Origin: Linyphia triangularis
Taxonomy: Eukaryota > Arthropoda > Arachnida > Araneae > Linyphiidae
Assembly (NCBI GenBank): GCA_963978545.1
Contig: OZ021722.1
Location: 13,045,801-13,109,800 of the forward strand
Direction of reading: 5' to 3'
DNA: 64,000 nt
The position numbers were made by a program, and so were the translations under genes. The notes beneath the pieces were generated by a model, which did not search any database, was not told the origin of the DNA, and worked only from the letters and a program-made list of their open reading frames with translations. Shown here piece by piece: positions 34,548 through 47,095 of the stretch. Positions within the stretch are counted from its first letter, which is position 1; each line of letters starts with the position of its first letter.

Positions 34548-36474
34548 ACCTAACAAAATGTTTATAGTAGTGACTTGAAAATGATCTCTGTTCTCATTGG
34601 TTAAGAAGAAATTTCATTTACGTGTTCTTTTGTAAATCCCGTGTATTTATAACCTCACGCAGGTTGAGTCGATTAGGAAATAATTACCGGAATATTGGTT
34701 CATCCTCTTTGTGGTAACGAAAATCATTGATTTTTTTTTAACTATTATCAAAGTTTTTTTTTTTATTATAAAGCGGAAATTAGCATGACATTTTTTTAAT
34801 AAACTTTCGACACTTTTTTCTGAAATTTATAATTTTTCACAAAAAAAAAAAGTGGGAGTTAGTTAACATTCCTCTACAAAATATATGAATTAAAATTTTT
34901 AATTTTTATTTTATATTTTTGCAAACGTTTTATAATACATATCATTCGAAAACATTATTTAAAAAGATTATTAAAATTATTCTAAGTGCAAAATGGGTTA
35001 ATATATGTAGCTAAAATTAACACTAAAAATCTTATCAACATAGAAAATACATTTTTTGATATTTTAACATTATTCATGCTGATTATCAAGATTTCTATTT
35101 AGTAATAAAAAAAATATCCAAAATAATTTATAATAATAACTTTTTTCCAGTATTCTCGTCACTTTCAATAAAAACTTTTTTTATATCTTTTGTATCGTTT
35201 ATTCAAAACCTACATGAAGTAATATTTTAATATTGAAATCATCAACTATTTAAACAAATTTATTTTGAAAATATAGATAATTTATAATTTTAATAAATTT
35301 TCCTTTGTTTAACAAATTTTTATACATTACAATGAAGGTATACTTCTTTAAAACTCAGGAAGCTGTTTGAATGAAATCAATTTATGAATTTATAATAGGG
35401 CAACCATTTTATCCACACTTGATAAGAGCTTGTTTTTATTAGAAATGGATGGCCTAAAATTTAAATGAATAAATAAAAATAAAACTGAACAAACTTTATT
35501 ATGTATTTCAAATCAAGTTTTCGTAATTATTAAATTCTATTTAGTTTTCACAACTCAAATTTTGCTTTTAGTTGTCTCACAACAAAGGGGACTAATTCTG
35601 GAGGAGACTTTAGAAAATATTTTTGAACTCTATGATAGGACTATGTAGAAAATATTTTTGAGCTCTATGATAGGACTCTATGTAGAAGATATTCTATGAT
35701 ATAGGGCACTCTATATAGATGATACACCACTAGAGGAGACTTTAGATGGTATATTTGACTCTGTGCTGCAGAGGGTACTTCTATGTAGAAGATACGTCAA
35801 CTCGCCTCTTCTCACGTTGCACTTAAAAAAGCAATACATACTTGTAAGAATTTTTTAAATATGTACTTCGATTCAAACAATTCCTTTATTTATTTGCTGA
35901 TTAATTGAAATTAAATTAAGTTCAATTGGATATTCCATGAAAGATGCACGGGATACTATTTATCACAGACGGACCAGCTACACAAGCCGTTCCATACCGA
36001 GTTCTGCTTTCCAAATCAGATTCCGTTATGTATCTCAGCAATATAATATAACACGATATTTAACTCTGATGAATTTCAAAACAAATATTCTCTCTAAACA
36101 ATCTTATACTCTCGGACTGCGTACTGTCCACTAGTTTCAATTAAAAAAAAATACCAAAGTAAAATTCAACGATATCAATTCCGGAAACAATCCTATCCCA
36201 CACAAACCACCCACCACTGTCAATCAACCACATATATAAAAGCAAAACTACAGCCCTTATATCCCCCTCCCTCTCCATGGGGAGAGGGGGGGGGGCGGGT
36301 GTCGGGCCACCGGAAATTGGTCCGAGACTTAATAGATGGCGCTTCGGATAGCAAGAGAAAGTGGAGGTCACTATACCGCAAGTAAGCAATGCCTACAGAT
36401 AAGGGAGAGAGAGGGGGTGGGAGTGCAAAAAAAAAAAGAAAAAAAGATAGGCCTCTCTTTGGATTGGCGTAGAT
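34548..36474. other. AT-rich sequence; imperfect short repeats at 35600-35795
   Basis: From about 35600 the phrases GGAGACTTTAGA, CTCTATGATAGGACT and TATGTAGAAGATA recur two or three times each at irregular spacing. This suggests a decayed local duplication. No gene seen. Confidence 0.45.
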
Positions 36475-36600
36475 AGTTCGTCTTGATCACCGGGAATTAC
36501 CGGAGCTGTGATCTGGGGACCGAACGTCCGACTTTGGGGAGAGCTGACGGATTTGGCGAGGAAGCCAAACCGGGTGAAATGATGCCAAGTTGTTATTGGG
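36475..36600. promoter_or_regulatory. Short GC-rich single-copy island
   Basis: GATCACCGGGAATTACCGG and neighbouring GC-rich sequence stand out from AT-rich flanks. A G-rich run at 36280-36300 precedes it. The overlapping 88-codon frame is not recognised. Confidence 0.22.
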
Positions 36601-38276
36601 TTGAGAAATGTTTGTTTGAAAGCTTTAAAGATGACATTTTAGGTGCATTGAACTCCTATTGGTTGATGTTAGTTTTTAATAAAGAGAGGGAATTGTATTT
36701 TGTTGAACTGATGGGAAAAGTTTGCGTTTTAATAAAAATGTTTATGTAAGTGAGAGGTATTTAAAAATTTTATCCAACATTGATATTTTGTAAGGCAGAT
36801 ATTTTTTGATTAGAAAACAGATATTACAAATTTGAATCAAAAGTTTACACGTTCACTTTTTTGCCGAGTATTTTTGTTTTTCAATTACTTTTAGTTATCT
36901 GAGTCTAACGTTGGAAAATATACAGGACCTTGCCTCTGTTTAAAATATTTTGAAACGCTATTTTGTATATATATATATATTTTAAATTGCATATTAATGA
37001 AATCTTGACATTAAATATCAGTAGTTATTTGGCCATAACTGTTAGAAAAAAATGAAGAATAATACCTATATTCTTCAAGGAAGATATATCTTTTTTTAAA
37101 TGAATTAATATTTGAATTTAAAATGGAAACATTCCTCTATTTATTAATACACTCTTAAATGCACTACAATACACTTCAATTACAATTTATTTTTAGCATG
37201 CATTTTTTGCCTGCTTATCATCATCACGCTTTGCATATGCGTATAATAAGTATATGTATGTAATATAATATTTAATATGTACTTAAATATGTAATGTAAT
37301 AATTATATAATGTCATAATTATTTCATAATTAATTATAATTCATATATACTTAATTATTATTAATTACTAATAAAATATAATAATTATGTACTTATATTA
37401 TATAATTAATTAGTATATTATATATATAACAATCATTTCATAATTTGTAATCCATTATTTCAAGAACAAGAGTTTCTAATATAAAAAAAAATTGGGTAAA
37501 ATTGTTTATTTTGATCTAAGCTGTTATTAAATTATATTATTTTGTACCTTACAAGATTTTGTCTTAAAAATTACGCAAAACGCCATAAACTGACTTTGAA
37601 AACGCTGAAAACTTTTGTTAAACGTTTCTTACAATTGTCTCAAGAAACGTTAAATTTATATAATTCGTATTGCATGTTCAAATTTATCTGACTTAAATAT
37701 CATCAATTTAAAGAAGTCTTTTTTATAAAATTTTAAATGATAAGAGAAATGATTTAGAAATTAAATGATTTAGAAAACGAGAAATGAAAAAAGAAAATGA
37801 TTTAAAATAACTAGAAATCGAAGCCAAATTTTCAAAAAATAAAATTGTCAATTCTTGATGCTTACATTGCTTGTGTTTAAGCTGCAATATGCACTGAATG
37901 TAGTATTGCACATTTTATCCATGTTTTATAATAGCTTATAATATAGTTTACATATTATAAGCTATTTTAATTAAAGTAATCTTTTTCTATAGTTTATATT
38001 GAAGTAAACTTTAATCTAAAGTTGATTACTTTACTTTTAAATGTTTAAACTAGAATATGTCTATAATTTCGTGACCGAGACTTTATCGATATCGAATTGG
38101 GTTCTTAATCGATTAAAATACTAGGATTTTCGATGAATCATAAACTAAAATAGTACATGCAAACCAATCACATAGGCACTAACTTTTCATCTTTACATTC
38201 TGAAAGTTAATCATTACCATTCACGTAGCTATTGTTAAGAAGAAGTCCTAAAATGTTACAACCTTCTAGCCCAGTG
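36601..38276. other. No recognised feature
   Basis: Very AT-rich. From about 37230 to 37440 it is almost entirely short permutations of TAATTATA. No gene or repeat family recognised. Confidence 0.5.
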
Positions 38277-38715
38277 CATTTAGAAACTACTTGGTATAAA
38301 ACCTTGACATTTAGTGAATAGGTACGAAAACGATCACTTAATGAAATGACATAAATTTAAAACTATAAAATTACATCTATAATATTTTATTTCATAGTTA
38401 AAATCCTTATGTCAATGCCTAAGTAGAGGATCCCAGCAATAGTCTTTTGGTTATTTTTTTTTTTTTTTTTTTAATTTTTTTTTTTTTTTTTTTAAATTTA
38501 TAATAGATAGACATTAAATGAAAACAATTTATGTAATTTCATTAAAAAATTATTAAAAATCTATCAAAATGATCATTTAATGAAATTACATACATTAAAA
38601 ACACAAAAATAGCCGCTAATATATTTCCTTTTGTATTTGAAATCCTTTCGTCAATGTATAAACAGTGGCTCCACCTGATTTTGTCTGCTGCTATTTTAAA
38701 TTTCATTTATAATAT

Positions 38716-39420
38716 TGTCACGAATTTCTGTATAATTGTAAATAATCCGTAGTATTGGTTTTGTAAATAGGAAAATTTATGTACATTTCGCATAAGGCAG
38801 TGCAAGAGTTCGCTTTCCTGCAATGTGTGTCTTATTGCTTGAAAACGTGTTTTACAGAGATATATGCTGGGAAGCGAGTTTTACATTTAACATTATGGTA
38901 ATGGCAATCTCGCCAAATTGGCGAGAGAGACCCAAGTTGGCGATGGTTTTGGCGACTAATTTTTGTCGCCAAATTTGGCGATAAATTGCTATATGTCGCC
39001 AAACTTGGCGACCATTTGGCGACATTTTCGGTCCCCATGTACATGAATAGGACTTTTCGACTACGATCTGGAAAGTCCTCCAAATTTCTATCTCTGGAAG
39101 ATTCTATTGACTTCCTATATAAGACCGACCGTGAGTGGAGTTATCAAGTTAGTTGACTGAGTGGAGTTAGTCGACTGGAGTTACTAAATTAGCTGTCTCT
39201 CACCGAGCATTCAGAGAGTTCCGAAAGTGAACAAGTATTGCATTGTCTTTTGCGGCGATTTTTAGCAGTTGTGTTGTTAAGTTTTTAACTACTGTTTATT
39301 GTTGTGTAAAGAGCTGTATTGAGTCTACTAGAAAGAGAAGTTCTGGAGTTATATCGGAATAGATTTCTGCAAGTTTTGATCTGCTTTGGCTTCAAATATT
39401 TCGAACCCAACCACGCAACA
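38716..39420 (+). mobile_element. Solo LTR of an LTR retrotransposon
   Basis: It starts TGTCACGAATTTC and ends CACGCAACA, i.e. TG...CA, and is flanked by ATAT on both sides (38712-38715 and 39421-39424). A TATA-box-like TATATAAG lies at about 39117, followed by a GC-balanced leader, as expected of a promoter region. Neither a primer-binding site nor a second LTR nor gag-pol is present. It is therefore probably the product of recombination between two LTRs. The + orientation is inferred from the TATA position. Gypsy-type is a guess from the 4-bp duplication. Confidence 0.8.
38909..39022. promoter_or_regulatory. Cluster of TTGGCGA/TCGCCAA motifs in the LTR
   Basis: Within about 115 bp the heptamer TTGGCGA or its complement occurs at least eight times, three times as a head-to-head palindrome such as TCGCCAAATTTGGCGA. 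The position upstream of the TATA-like box suggests an upstream activating region. The binding protein is unknown. Confidence 0.5.
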
Positions 39421-39530
39421 ATATATAGACATTAAACGAAAAAAATTTATGTGTTTTCCTGAAGTCATCATACCTATACTCACCAAACTTTAATGTTTTA
39501 TACTAAGTAGTTTCTAAATGCACTGGTCTA

Positions 39531-40473
39531 AACATTGAAACATATTGAGAATAGGGAACGATCCTTACTAAGACTTTCCCTATATAACAAATTCGAAGAT
39601 CCAATGCGCTAGCACTCCACACCATCCGATTCGCGCCAATCTCTCGCCAACCAACCCTGTGGCAACCATTGGTCAAACGTCGCGAAGCAGTGTTGGTGAA
39701 TCTTCTACCAAAATGAGATGTGATGGCTCCGTCCAAGAAATTGATAGCATGGAATCCTGTGTCAACAAAGTACCGAACAGTTAGTTACGGACTTGCATAT
39801 CCCTTAGCAACTAAGCCTGGAACATCCCTGTTATTTGATTTTTACTTCGAGTTCTATTTATTCCCTTCGTTGGTTTTCCCTGCTCTACTTGCATGTTCGT
39901 TCGTTCACTTATTTTTTTATTGGATTGGGCGAAATTCGGGGATCAAAATTGAAAGTGGTGGAATTTTTAGAGATATTTATCAGCGTTTTTCAGCGAATTG
40001 CGTCCGTTAACGCTTTCCCAACCACCCGCAGGTGCGTGCATGTTATACACTGTAGGGGAGATGTCGTCGGGTATTTATGCTAAGCCCTGGTGGATATGCA
40101 TTTATATTTTGGCGAATAAAACCGTTTTCCTTTGAGGATATGTTGTGGAGAAGTCTTTTGTGTTATTTAAGATTTATAAACCTTTTATGTTTAAGTAGGG
40201 AGTTCCTTTGAATATGGATATGATATTCGTGCTTTGTTTCACCAAATTTAAATTCTACGAAAATTCAAATTTGGTTTATTTTAAAGCCAGTTCAGATATT
40301 ATTTTTTAGTTTATGGCGTGTATCTTGTTTATTTTCAGCATTCAACCTTTATGCACTTTTTCAAAAAAAAAAAAATATATATATATATATATACATCTGA
40401 AAAGGTGAAACATTTATATTAACACGAACTACTTTAAAATAATTTCTGTCAAAAATTAAAAATTCTATTTTTA

Positions 40474-40506
<33 letters not shown>

Positions 40507-41684
40507 ACCTCTCAAGAATTATCCATTTGTCATTTTTATCGTCATTAAAGTTTCGATTGAATCTATGAAGTATTATTAAGTTTCCAAAAATTAGCATTGA
40601 AGTAATAAAAAATTTGCAAAATGCAACTTACGTAAGGTAATAACCCCTTGAAGGCTTAATAAATGAGCACAGGATAAAGTTATCATTGGCTACTTAAATT
40701 TCATCTGACAATATTTACTATTTATATAGAGTTTGTAGTTAAAACTTCAAGGAGAGTCGAAGATAAAGACATTTGCTCATTTTTCTCATGTTAAGAAACA
40801 TCTTTTTATGAAACATTTTCACAGTCATTCACATCCTTGAGGGAGGGGGAAAAAAAAAAAAGTATATATATATTTTACTTTAAACTAATCATGGTCTTGT
40901 ATAATAATGTTATTTCACAATAAACATGTATTAGAAATTTACAAGTAGTTCAAAAGTTTGTTATATAAATAGTTAAAATTAAAATTCACTATGCAAAATG
41001 ATAAAAAATTTACTTGACACTATTTCTAAAAAAGTAAACAACTTTTTAAATACGAAATTCAAACCATACAATATATTCAAAATATATTCAAATGTATTTA
41101 AAAAAATTTCAATTTAGATTAATTTACTCTTCATGAAAAATTCATTATTAACTTTATACGCAATTCTGCCAAAACTACATAAATCCGAAAGACAGTTAAT
41201 AGGACATTTTTATGTAATACCAACAGGTCTATATCCTTTCATTTCTTTTCCAAAACAGCCGATTTCCATACCCTAAGGTTGATAAATCCTTAACCAAACA
41301 CAAAATTTTAAAAACACTATTTTTTGAAAATTTACTTTGCATCTGAATGTTTCGGTTAATTTTGCACAAATCATCTTATGCATATAAGTTATTTAACTTA
41401 TACAAGCAGACAATAAAAGCCCATAGTTATTATTGAAAGTATTCAACTCAATTCAATTTCTTAACGATACGAAAAAAAAAGCCAGTAAAAACTCGGCTGC
41501 CGTTGTGTCATTGCAAAAGCTTTCAGAAAACTTCACATAAAAATCATAACTCAAACCAAAACTTATTATTTGTGATTCCAAGTTTACGATGAGCCTTCAG
41601 AATATTTTTTGGCGTCCTTTGGAAAGTGTATACAAATAAAGAGCTCCGTTATTTCCATCCAGGAATGTCACAACATTTCTTAGG
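39531..41684. other. No recognised gene
   Basis: Contains a (TA)n/A-run at 40364-40393 and a 30-base A run at about 40476-40505. The frames at 39720-40083 overlap in two registers and match nothing recognised. Confidence 0.45.
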
Positions 41685-42120
41685 TTGAACAGCCAGGGCC
41701 CCCACACTACCTTACGCAAAGCATCATCACTCCTAATGGTCAACATGAGAAGGGCCCGGGGCCCCAGACGACTTTTGCAAGATAACGGCCATTTTTTCCA
41801 GTATCTAAGGCCAGAAAACTACAAGAAGTTTATGCTGTGGGGAAAAAAACGAAAACTACGAATAAAAGAAGATAAAAAAAAAAAAAAACTTTTGATGTGT
41901 TGAGGATACAAAAAGTGTTCTCTGGAGAAAAGTTTTATCAGGTAAGTTTTTCTCCCCTATGGACCGGTAGGGATTTTTTTTCCCTCTCGCTGGTTTCGGT
42001 TTCAGTGCTGGTTCTTTCATCGCTGCCCAGGTCTATTTCCTGTCCGAGCCGACCATGATAAAGGAGGCGGTACAATGGGCGATAAGAGGCAGCTAACTGA
42101 ACTCCACTTCAATGGAGGAG
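41685..42120. promoter_or_regulatory. GC-rich single-copy island, candidate regulatory element
   Basis: Ordinary-to-GC-rich sequence between AT-rich flanks. At 42072-42078 ACAATGG fits a Sox-type site, and at 42081-42086 GATAAG fits a GATA site, 2 bp apart. Such motifs occur by chance, so only the pairing inside a GC-rich unique segment is notable. The 72-codon frame at 41685-41903 ends in a lysine run from an A tract. Confidence 0.3.
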
Positions 42121-42323
42121 GTGGTTTTTTTTTTTTTTTTTATCTTCCTAAGGAATACAACTTGTTTGACTTCGGTTGACTGGTCACATTGTTAAAAATC
42201 TATGTTAAAAGATATGTGGTTTTGGCTTGTATATTATCAGGAGGTAAGAAGTGCGAATAAGGGATTGTACGTAGGTTCAGGGTAAGAAATGCATTTCTCG
42301 TTTTTTTCGTTGATTAACATGTA

Positions 42324-42957
42324 GACTCAGAGGCGACTGCAATTTTTGGACCTCATAGAACGTCATTCTGAATTTTTTATAGAAATTGGAGAAAAGTGAG
42401 TAGATTACGAATCCACTGGTCTGCCGTGGCAAAAATGGCCGAAACTAGTCAAAAATCGACTTTTAATAAGTTGAACTAAATCCAATGGCCAAATGAGCCA
42501 TAACTTGCCAAATAATTAACCTTCTTTTTGGTAACCCTCATTCTTTAATTTTGAATTAAAAAGGTTACAGACGATTCGGATGTGTGGCGATGGCTTGCTT
42601 GCATCTTTCATAAATGAGCCGAATTGGCAATAAACATTACGACACTGATGACGTAACTGATGTCGCCAATTTGGCTTACTTTGAAAAGATACAAGTTTTC
42701 CGAGCCAGAGATCAAATCGTTTGCGCTTTTTCTCATTGAAAATCAAAATGCAGGGTTGCCAGACGAAAAAGTTTGTTATCTTTTTGGCAAATTATGACAT
42801 TTTAGTTCAACTCATTCCAAGTCGATTTTTGATCAGTTTCGGCCACTTTTGCCACGGCAGACCAGTGGATTCGTAATCTACTAACTTTTTTCCAATTTCT
42901 ATTAAAAATTCAAAATTATGTTCGATGAGGTCCGAAAATTGCAGTCACCTCTCGAAC
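42324..42957 (-). mobile_element. MITE-2, copy 2
   Basis: Termini CAGAGGCGACTGC and, reversed, GAGAGGTGACTGC. TA lies at both ends (42322-42323 and 42958-42959). Arms and centre match copy 1 in reverse, with the centre at about 42630-42670 (ACTGATGACGTAACTGATG). Confidence 0.87.
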
Positions 42958-42959
42958 TA

Positions 42960-44102
42960 ATATTGTTGACCGATAATGGGTTTATTCGTGTTTTGATGGT
43001 CAAATCTTTTTTGCCGCTAACAAATTAACTCATTGCATTTTCTGAATTTATAATACCTAGGACAATATAGAATATTTCATAAGCTTTGTTGGTACTTGCG
43101 TGCTAATTCGTCGACTTTTATGCCTTAACACGAAGTTTGCAAATTGTTAAATCTCTTTCACGTACCAAAACGACAAAACAAGTGTTATTTATTGAGTGTT
43201 TGGATTTCCCCTTCGAAAGGGCTGTAAGATCTCGTGCATTCTAGGTTAGCTTATTATTATCATCCCGTCAACGATTGGCGAACTTTTTGTTTGCAGTCGA
43301 CTATGCGAAATATTGGATTAATCGACAACGTCTCAGGTAACTCAGGGGTATAGGTCAATGCTGGAAACAAGAGTTCCTGGAAGATTGGCCGTCCATGCCG
43401 AATCACGATCATCGTTCCAAATATATGCGATTTTTCTTTTAAATATAAACATGTCAAAACTATCACATAACATATGTTTTTTACCACTCAGTCTTTTTTT
43501 ATAACACTATATTTCAATTTCAAAACTCTGCATCAACATTTCAAAACTTCCCGTATATTTTACCAGGACTGGGCGAGATTGGACAAGATCCGTAGCAACG
43601 GCCAGGCTATCAAAGTTCCCATTGGGATTGACCAGTGGCAGGTCGATATTAACCAGAGCATTTGTGCTATTGGGTTTTATTCTTCGGATTTAAAATATTA
43701 GTTGAATTTAACAAAGTTTGAAGTACAATAATTGCTTACATTTTAAAAAATACAATGCAAATGAGAGATTTTTTATAAAATTTGTGAAACACGCCTCCAA
43801 AATTCAATTTATCAGACCACAGTCCGCGATATATTTATGCATTCAATTAGCAATATTTTTTCAAATAAATAATTTTTTATATTTGTAAAAAAGTGTTGGC
43901 AGCAGGAAAAATAGTTTAACAGTTATCGACCATTTTGTCGACAACAATTCGACAGGGTATAGACGATATAATAAGTAAGTACCGTTTGGCTCAGCCCATT
44001 TACTAGTCATCACTCAATTATAAAGAAGATACTTTTCTCTGTATTCAAGTTTTTATCACAATATTATTAGTAATACAGAAATTATTTTCTCTACGACGGA
44101 AC
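42960..44102. other. No recognised gene; family C trace
   Basis: At about 43840-43935 AATAATTTTTTATATTTG then GTTGGCAGCAGGAAAAATAG resembles the middle of family C. Short TCGAC palindromes cluster at 43925-43952. Nothing else is recognised. Confidence 0.4.
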
Positions 44103-44288
44103 GTGACGATCAAGAAAATTTTCAATGAATTAGACGAGGAGAATTTATCTGATTGTCCGAGTGATTTAGAACTAAATTGTAATGATCCGGAAAGTTTATC
44201 GGAAGACAGTTGTGAATCTGACATTAGGTCTCCAAAATGGCTAAAAAGAAATGTAATAGAATCTGATAGTGAAAGTGATTTTAATTAA
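44103..44288 (+). CDS. Small acidic open frame, possible transposase N-terminal remnant
   Basis: 61 codons, ATG to TAA. The protein is very rich in D, E and S (NELDEENLSDCPSDLEL near the N-terminus, ESDSESDF at the end) with a short basic segment (PKWLKRN) before the end. Composition is unlike the AT-rich noise frames. An acidic, serine-rich start is common in piggyBac-type transposases and in some chromatin proteins, but no diagnostic motif is present. It could be a remnant, a first exon, or chance. Confidence 0.25.
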   Translation: MTIKKIFNELDEENLSDCPSDLELNCNDPESLSEDSCESDIRSPKWLKRNVIESDSESDFN

Positions 44289-44355
44289 AGAGTGGATTGA
44301 AAATTAAATTAGAAGAATCTTGTACGATTATTCGTATAGTTCAGTGTATAACTTA

Positions 44356-45195
44356 CAAGGGGACCTTACGGTCTCGGAAATTCAGATCGGGATGAAACTC
44401 GGCAGATTAGTAATTTACCTTAAGAGTATAAACTCAGTAAAACAATAAAGCGCACTAGCCAGAAGGTTCCGAGAAAACAGGCTCTAAAGTGTTACGCAAA
44501 GCTTATATACTAGTAGAGAATTTTGCTCTGCAGCTCCTCATTGGCTAAATAGTCAGCGTGCTGGGTTCCTGTACGGGCAATCCGGGTTCGATACCTCACG
44601 ATGTATTTTTTTTTTTTTTTTTTAAATTTATAAAGTGGGTTGGGTAGGGGTAGAACCATTGTTCGATAAGTACGGTTAAGGTTTTGGAAAATTTTTGACT
44701 TCCTGCTTATGTACAATAGGATAACATTCCTACTCTTCCATATAGAAATTGGTTCTTCATGTTTATTGCGAAACACATTTATTTCTCTACAGCTTATAAT
44801 ATCTCAAAATTTATAATCACTTGTTTGTGAGAATAGTAAATAGAGTTTTAATGTAACTTCATTAAAACACATTACGTTTTTAAAAATAAAGTATTATCTT
44901 TAATTCAAATTTCAGTTAGCTGTAACAATTACTTTATAAATTCACAAAATATATATCTTCACGAGGCATCGAACCCAGATCACCCGTATGGGAACTCTGC
45001 ACGCTGACCACTTAGCCACCGGGAGTTGCACAGCAGAAATCTCTACTAGTAATTAAGCTGCGCATAACACTTTAGAGCCTGTTTTCTTGTAATATTCTGG
45101 CTAGTGCGCTTTATTGCTTTACAGTGTGGATACCTTTAAGGTATACTACTAATCTGCCGAGTCTCATCCCGATCCAAGACCGTAAGGTCCCCTTG
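44356..45195. mobile_element. Inverted-arm element with a tRNA-like module in each arm
   Basis: The termini CAAGGGGACCTTACGGTC are inverted at both ends, with TTA outside each (44353-44355 and 45196-45198). Arms of about 240 bp match with mismatches (GATCGGGATGA.ACTCGGCAGA, AATAAAGCGCACTAGCCAGA). Each arm holds a tRNA-like stretch with a B-box sequence GGGTTCGAT and an A-box-like GGCTAA.T.GTCAGCGTGC: 44532-44602 on + and 44961-45030 on -. A 3-bp TTA duplication would fit PIF/Harbinger-type elements; classification is tentative. Confidence 0.65.
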
Positions 45196-45352
45196 TTAGT
45201 GAAGCAGTGAGTGTCAGTGAAGTTACGAATTTACTTCGATGCTTCGCTAAGTTAGGTGAAAAGAGATAGCTTCTGATTTAAATTGACAGTCTACAATACG
45301 TTAAGTTTATGTGATCTTATTTATTAACCTAGATATTATTTAACCTTAGGGT

Positions 45353-45415
45353 ATGCGCAATCGAAAAATCACTTTGTAACGTGCAATCAAAAAATCACTT
45401 TAAAATGCGCAATCG
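45353..45415 (+). repeat. Short tandem repeat, about 2.5 units
   Basis: TGCGCAATCGAAAAATCACT, GTGCAATCAAAAAATCACTT and TGCGCAATCGATC follow one another at about 25-27 bp spacing. Confidence 0.75.
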
Positions 45416-46739
45416 ATCTGAGAGATCTCCATGTATTTTACATCGAAAACCTAATATTTTTTTTGTTTTGTTTTGTTTTTGGTAAAAGAATTAAAAAACA
45501 CTTGAATTGAGGAATAATCAAACATTTCTTTATTTCTAAGGCAAGCAAAGATGAGCTGAAAAGATGTCAGCAGGGAGGACCCTAAGGGCACTCGTTCCCC
45601 AGGATAAATGTAAAGTAGGTATTTTAGTAGTCTTAGTAAGATTTTGAGAAATTTGTATAAGACTCGGATACAATTTAGTTTAAAAAAAAAATTTCTTAAC
45701 AGAATGGAATGCTATTATTACCTTATATTACATTTAGAATAATCGAAACTTAAAGAATAAAGGAGTAAGTGACATAGAACTTGTATTTCTGATATTTCTA
45801 CTTGGCTTAACCTTGTGATAGCATTTACTGAAGCAGAACCATTGAATTACCAAACCAAACTCTAGAGCTTAAAATCAATAAACGTTGAATGGGTGTTTAT
45901 GAGAAACACATATATTACTTAACAACACCACAATAAAATACAACCTCTTCAAGCCACCAAAACGAAAGCGTATGCAATACCAGACCCAGAACAACAACAA
46001 CGCCAAGAAACTTATTCCGGATTCCCCCTACTGTCTGTCACAATCTGTCAAAATCAAACATCCAAAGATCCTTTTTGTAACTCAGACTCTCAGGCATATA
46101 CCATTTCCAATTTAACCTGCACTTCTCCGCCAATTCCTGGTCAAAGAAAGAGAGAGAGAGAGACGAGGAGAAGAAGAAGAAGAAGAGCAAGAGTACGCCA
46201 AAGTGGTTTGGTTATAATTTTTTTTACCCCCCCTCGCCTATTCCATCTAAATCTCCCCAGTACTACAAGAAAACCTCTTACTTGAAATGAAGACCCCGAG
46301 ACCTTCGGTATATACACTCACTCTTTAGCCCAATCAACATGGAAGCAGTAGTCGAAAGGGACGTATAGCTCGAGCGAGAGTGGGATCTTCTCATATTGCT
46401 ATCTGGGGCATTTTCTCTAATGGCTTTTATTGAAGTAACAAGAGAGAAGTGGTGGTGGGAGAAGAAGAAGGACTTGAAAGAAACCTCTCTCTCTCTCTCT
46501 CTGTGGATGGTGGAGAGGGAAGCAAAAAGATGAGAGAGAGAGATTCGTCCACGTGCTTTTAGCGGCAATGAAATAGAAGAGATTAAGGCCCGAGCCAATC
46601 ACTGGCACATGAAAGAAAAGGGGCTATGACGGATTTGGGCGGACTTGGGTTGCTGGGGTTGGCGATCTATGGTCCTGCTTGGCGATTCGAATTTGGTTTG
46701 GATAAAAACATTATAATAAAAGGATACAATGACTAAAAT
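45416..46739. other. No recognised gene; GA-rich tracts
   Basis: Purine-rich microsatellite-like tracts occur at about 46145-46195 (AGAG and GAAGAA units) and 46440-46550. Frames on the minus strand here are translations of these tracts. Confidence 0.45.
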
Positions 46740-46917
46740 GCCGACCAAACGGTATAGTGGTTAGCATGCTAGCTTCTAGACCGCGAGGTTGCGGGTTCAG
46801 AGTCCCGTGTTGGCATGGGTGTTTGTAAATGTATGTTGGCTTGTCTAATGACGAATGTTTCGGCGCATTATAGCCCTCGTGTTGCTGACGGCGCCATATA
46901 ATCTGAATGCAACCAAC
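46740..46917 (+). mobile_element. SINE-1 copy, full length
   Basis: Starts GCCGACCAAACGG. The A box has one change (GTTAGCATGC) and the B box has an inserted A. The duplication is CAATGACTAAAAT at 46727-46739 and CAATGACTATAAT at 46918-46930, with one mismatch. Confidence 0.93.
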
Positions 46918-47095
46918 CAATGACTATAATATTGTTAAATTATTCATTAACGACGAATGGCAAGAAATTTTGCCCAATCGATGTTTTAGTTTTTTTTCTT
47001 TTGCTAATAAATTGTGATTGTGGTTTCAGCTTTTTTTTTTTTTTTTTTTTTTTTTAAATCTAAAAAAAATGATTTTCAATAAAATCTAACCCCAT

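Larger units (their letters stand above)
38279..39528. mobile_element. TA-flanked inverted-terminal element containing a solo LTR
   Basis: The inverted termini share CCAGTGCATTTAGAAACTAC and continue as a weaker inverted match for roughly 100 bp (TAGGTA, ACATAAATTT). TA lies outside both (38277-38278 and 39529-39530). Without the 705-bp LTR the element would be about 545 bp. An internal TAGACATTAAA(T/C)GAAAA phrase occurs at about 38509 and 39426. No coding frame. TA flanks suggest Tc1/mariner type. Confidence 0.7.

Noticed and set aside
46278..46598. 106-codon minus-strand frame with an RERE stretch
   Set aside because: Produced by the GA-rich microsatellite; two registers are open over the same tract, as expected of low-complexity DNA.
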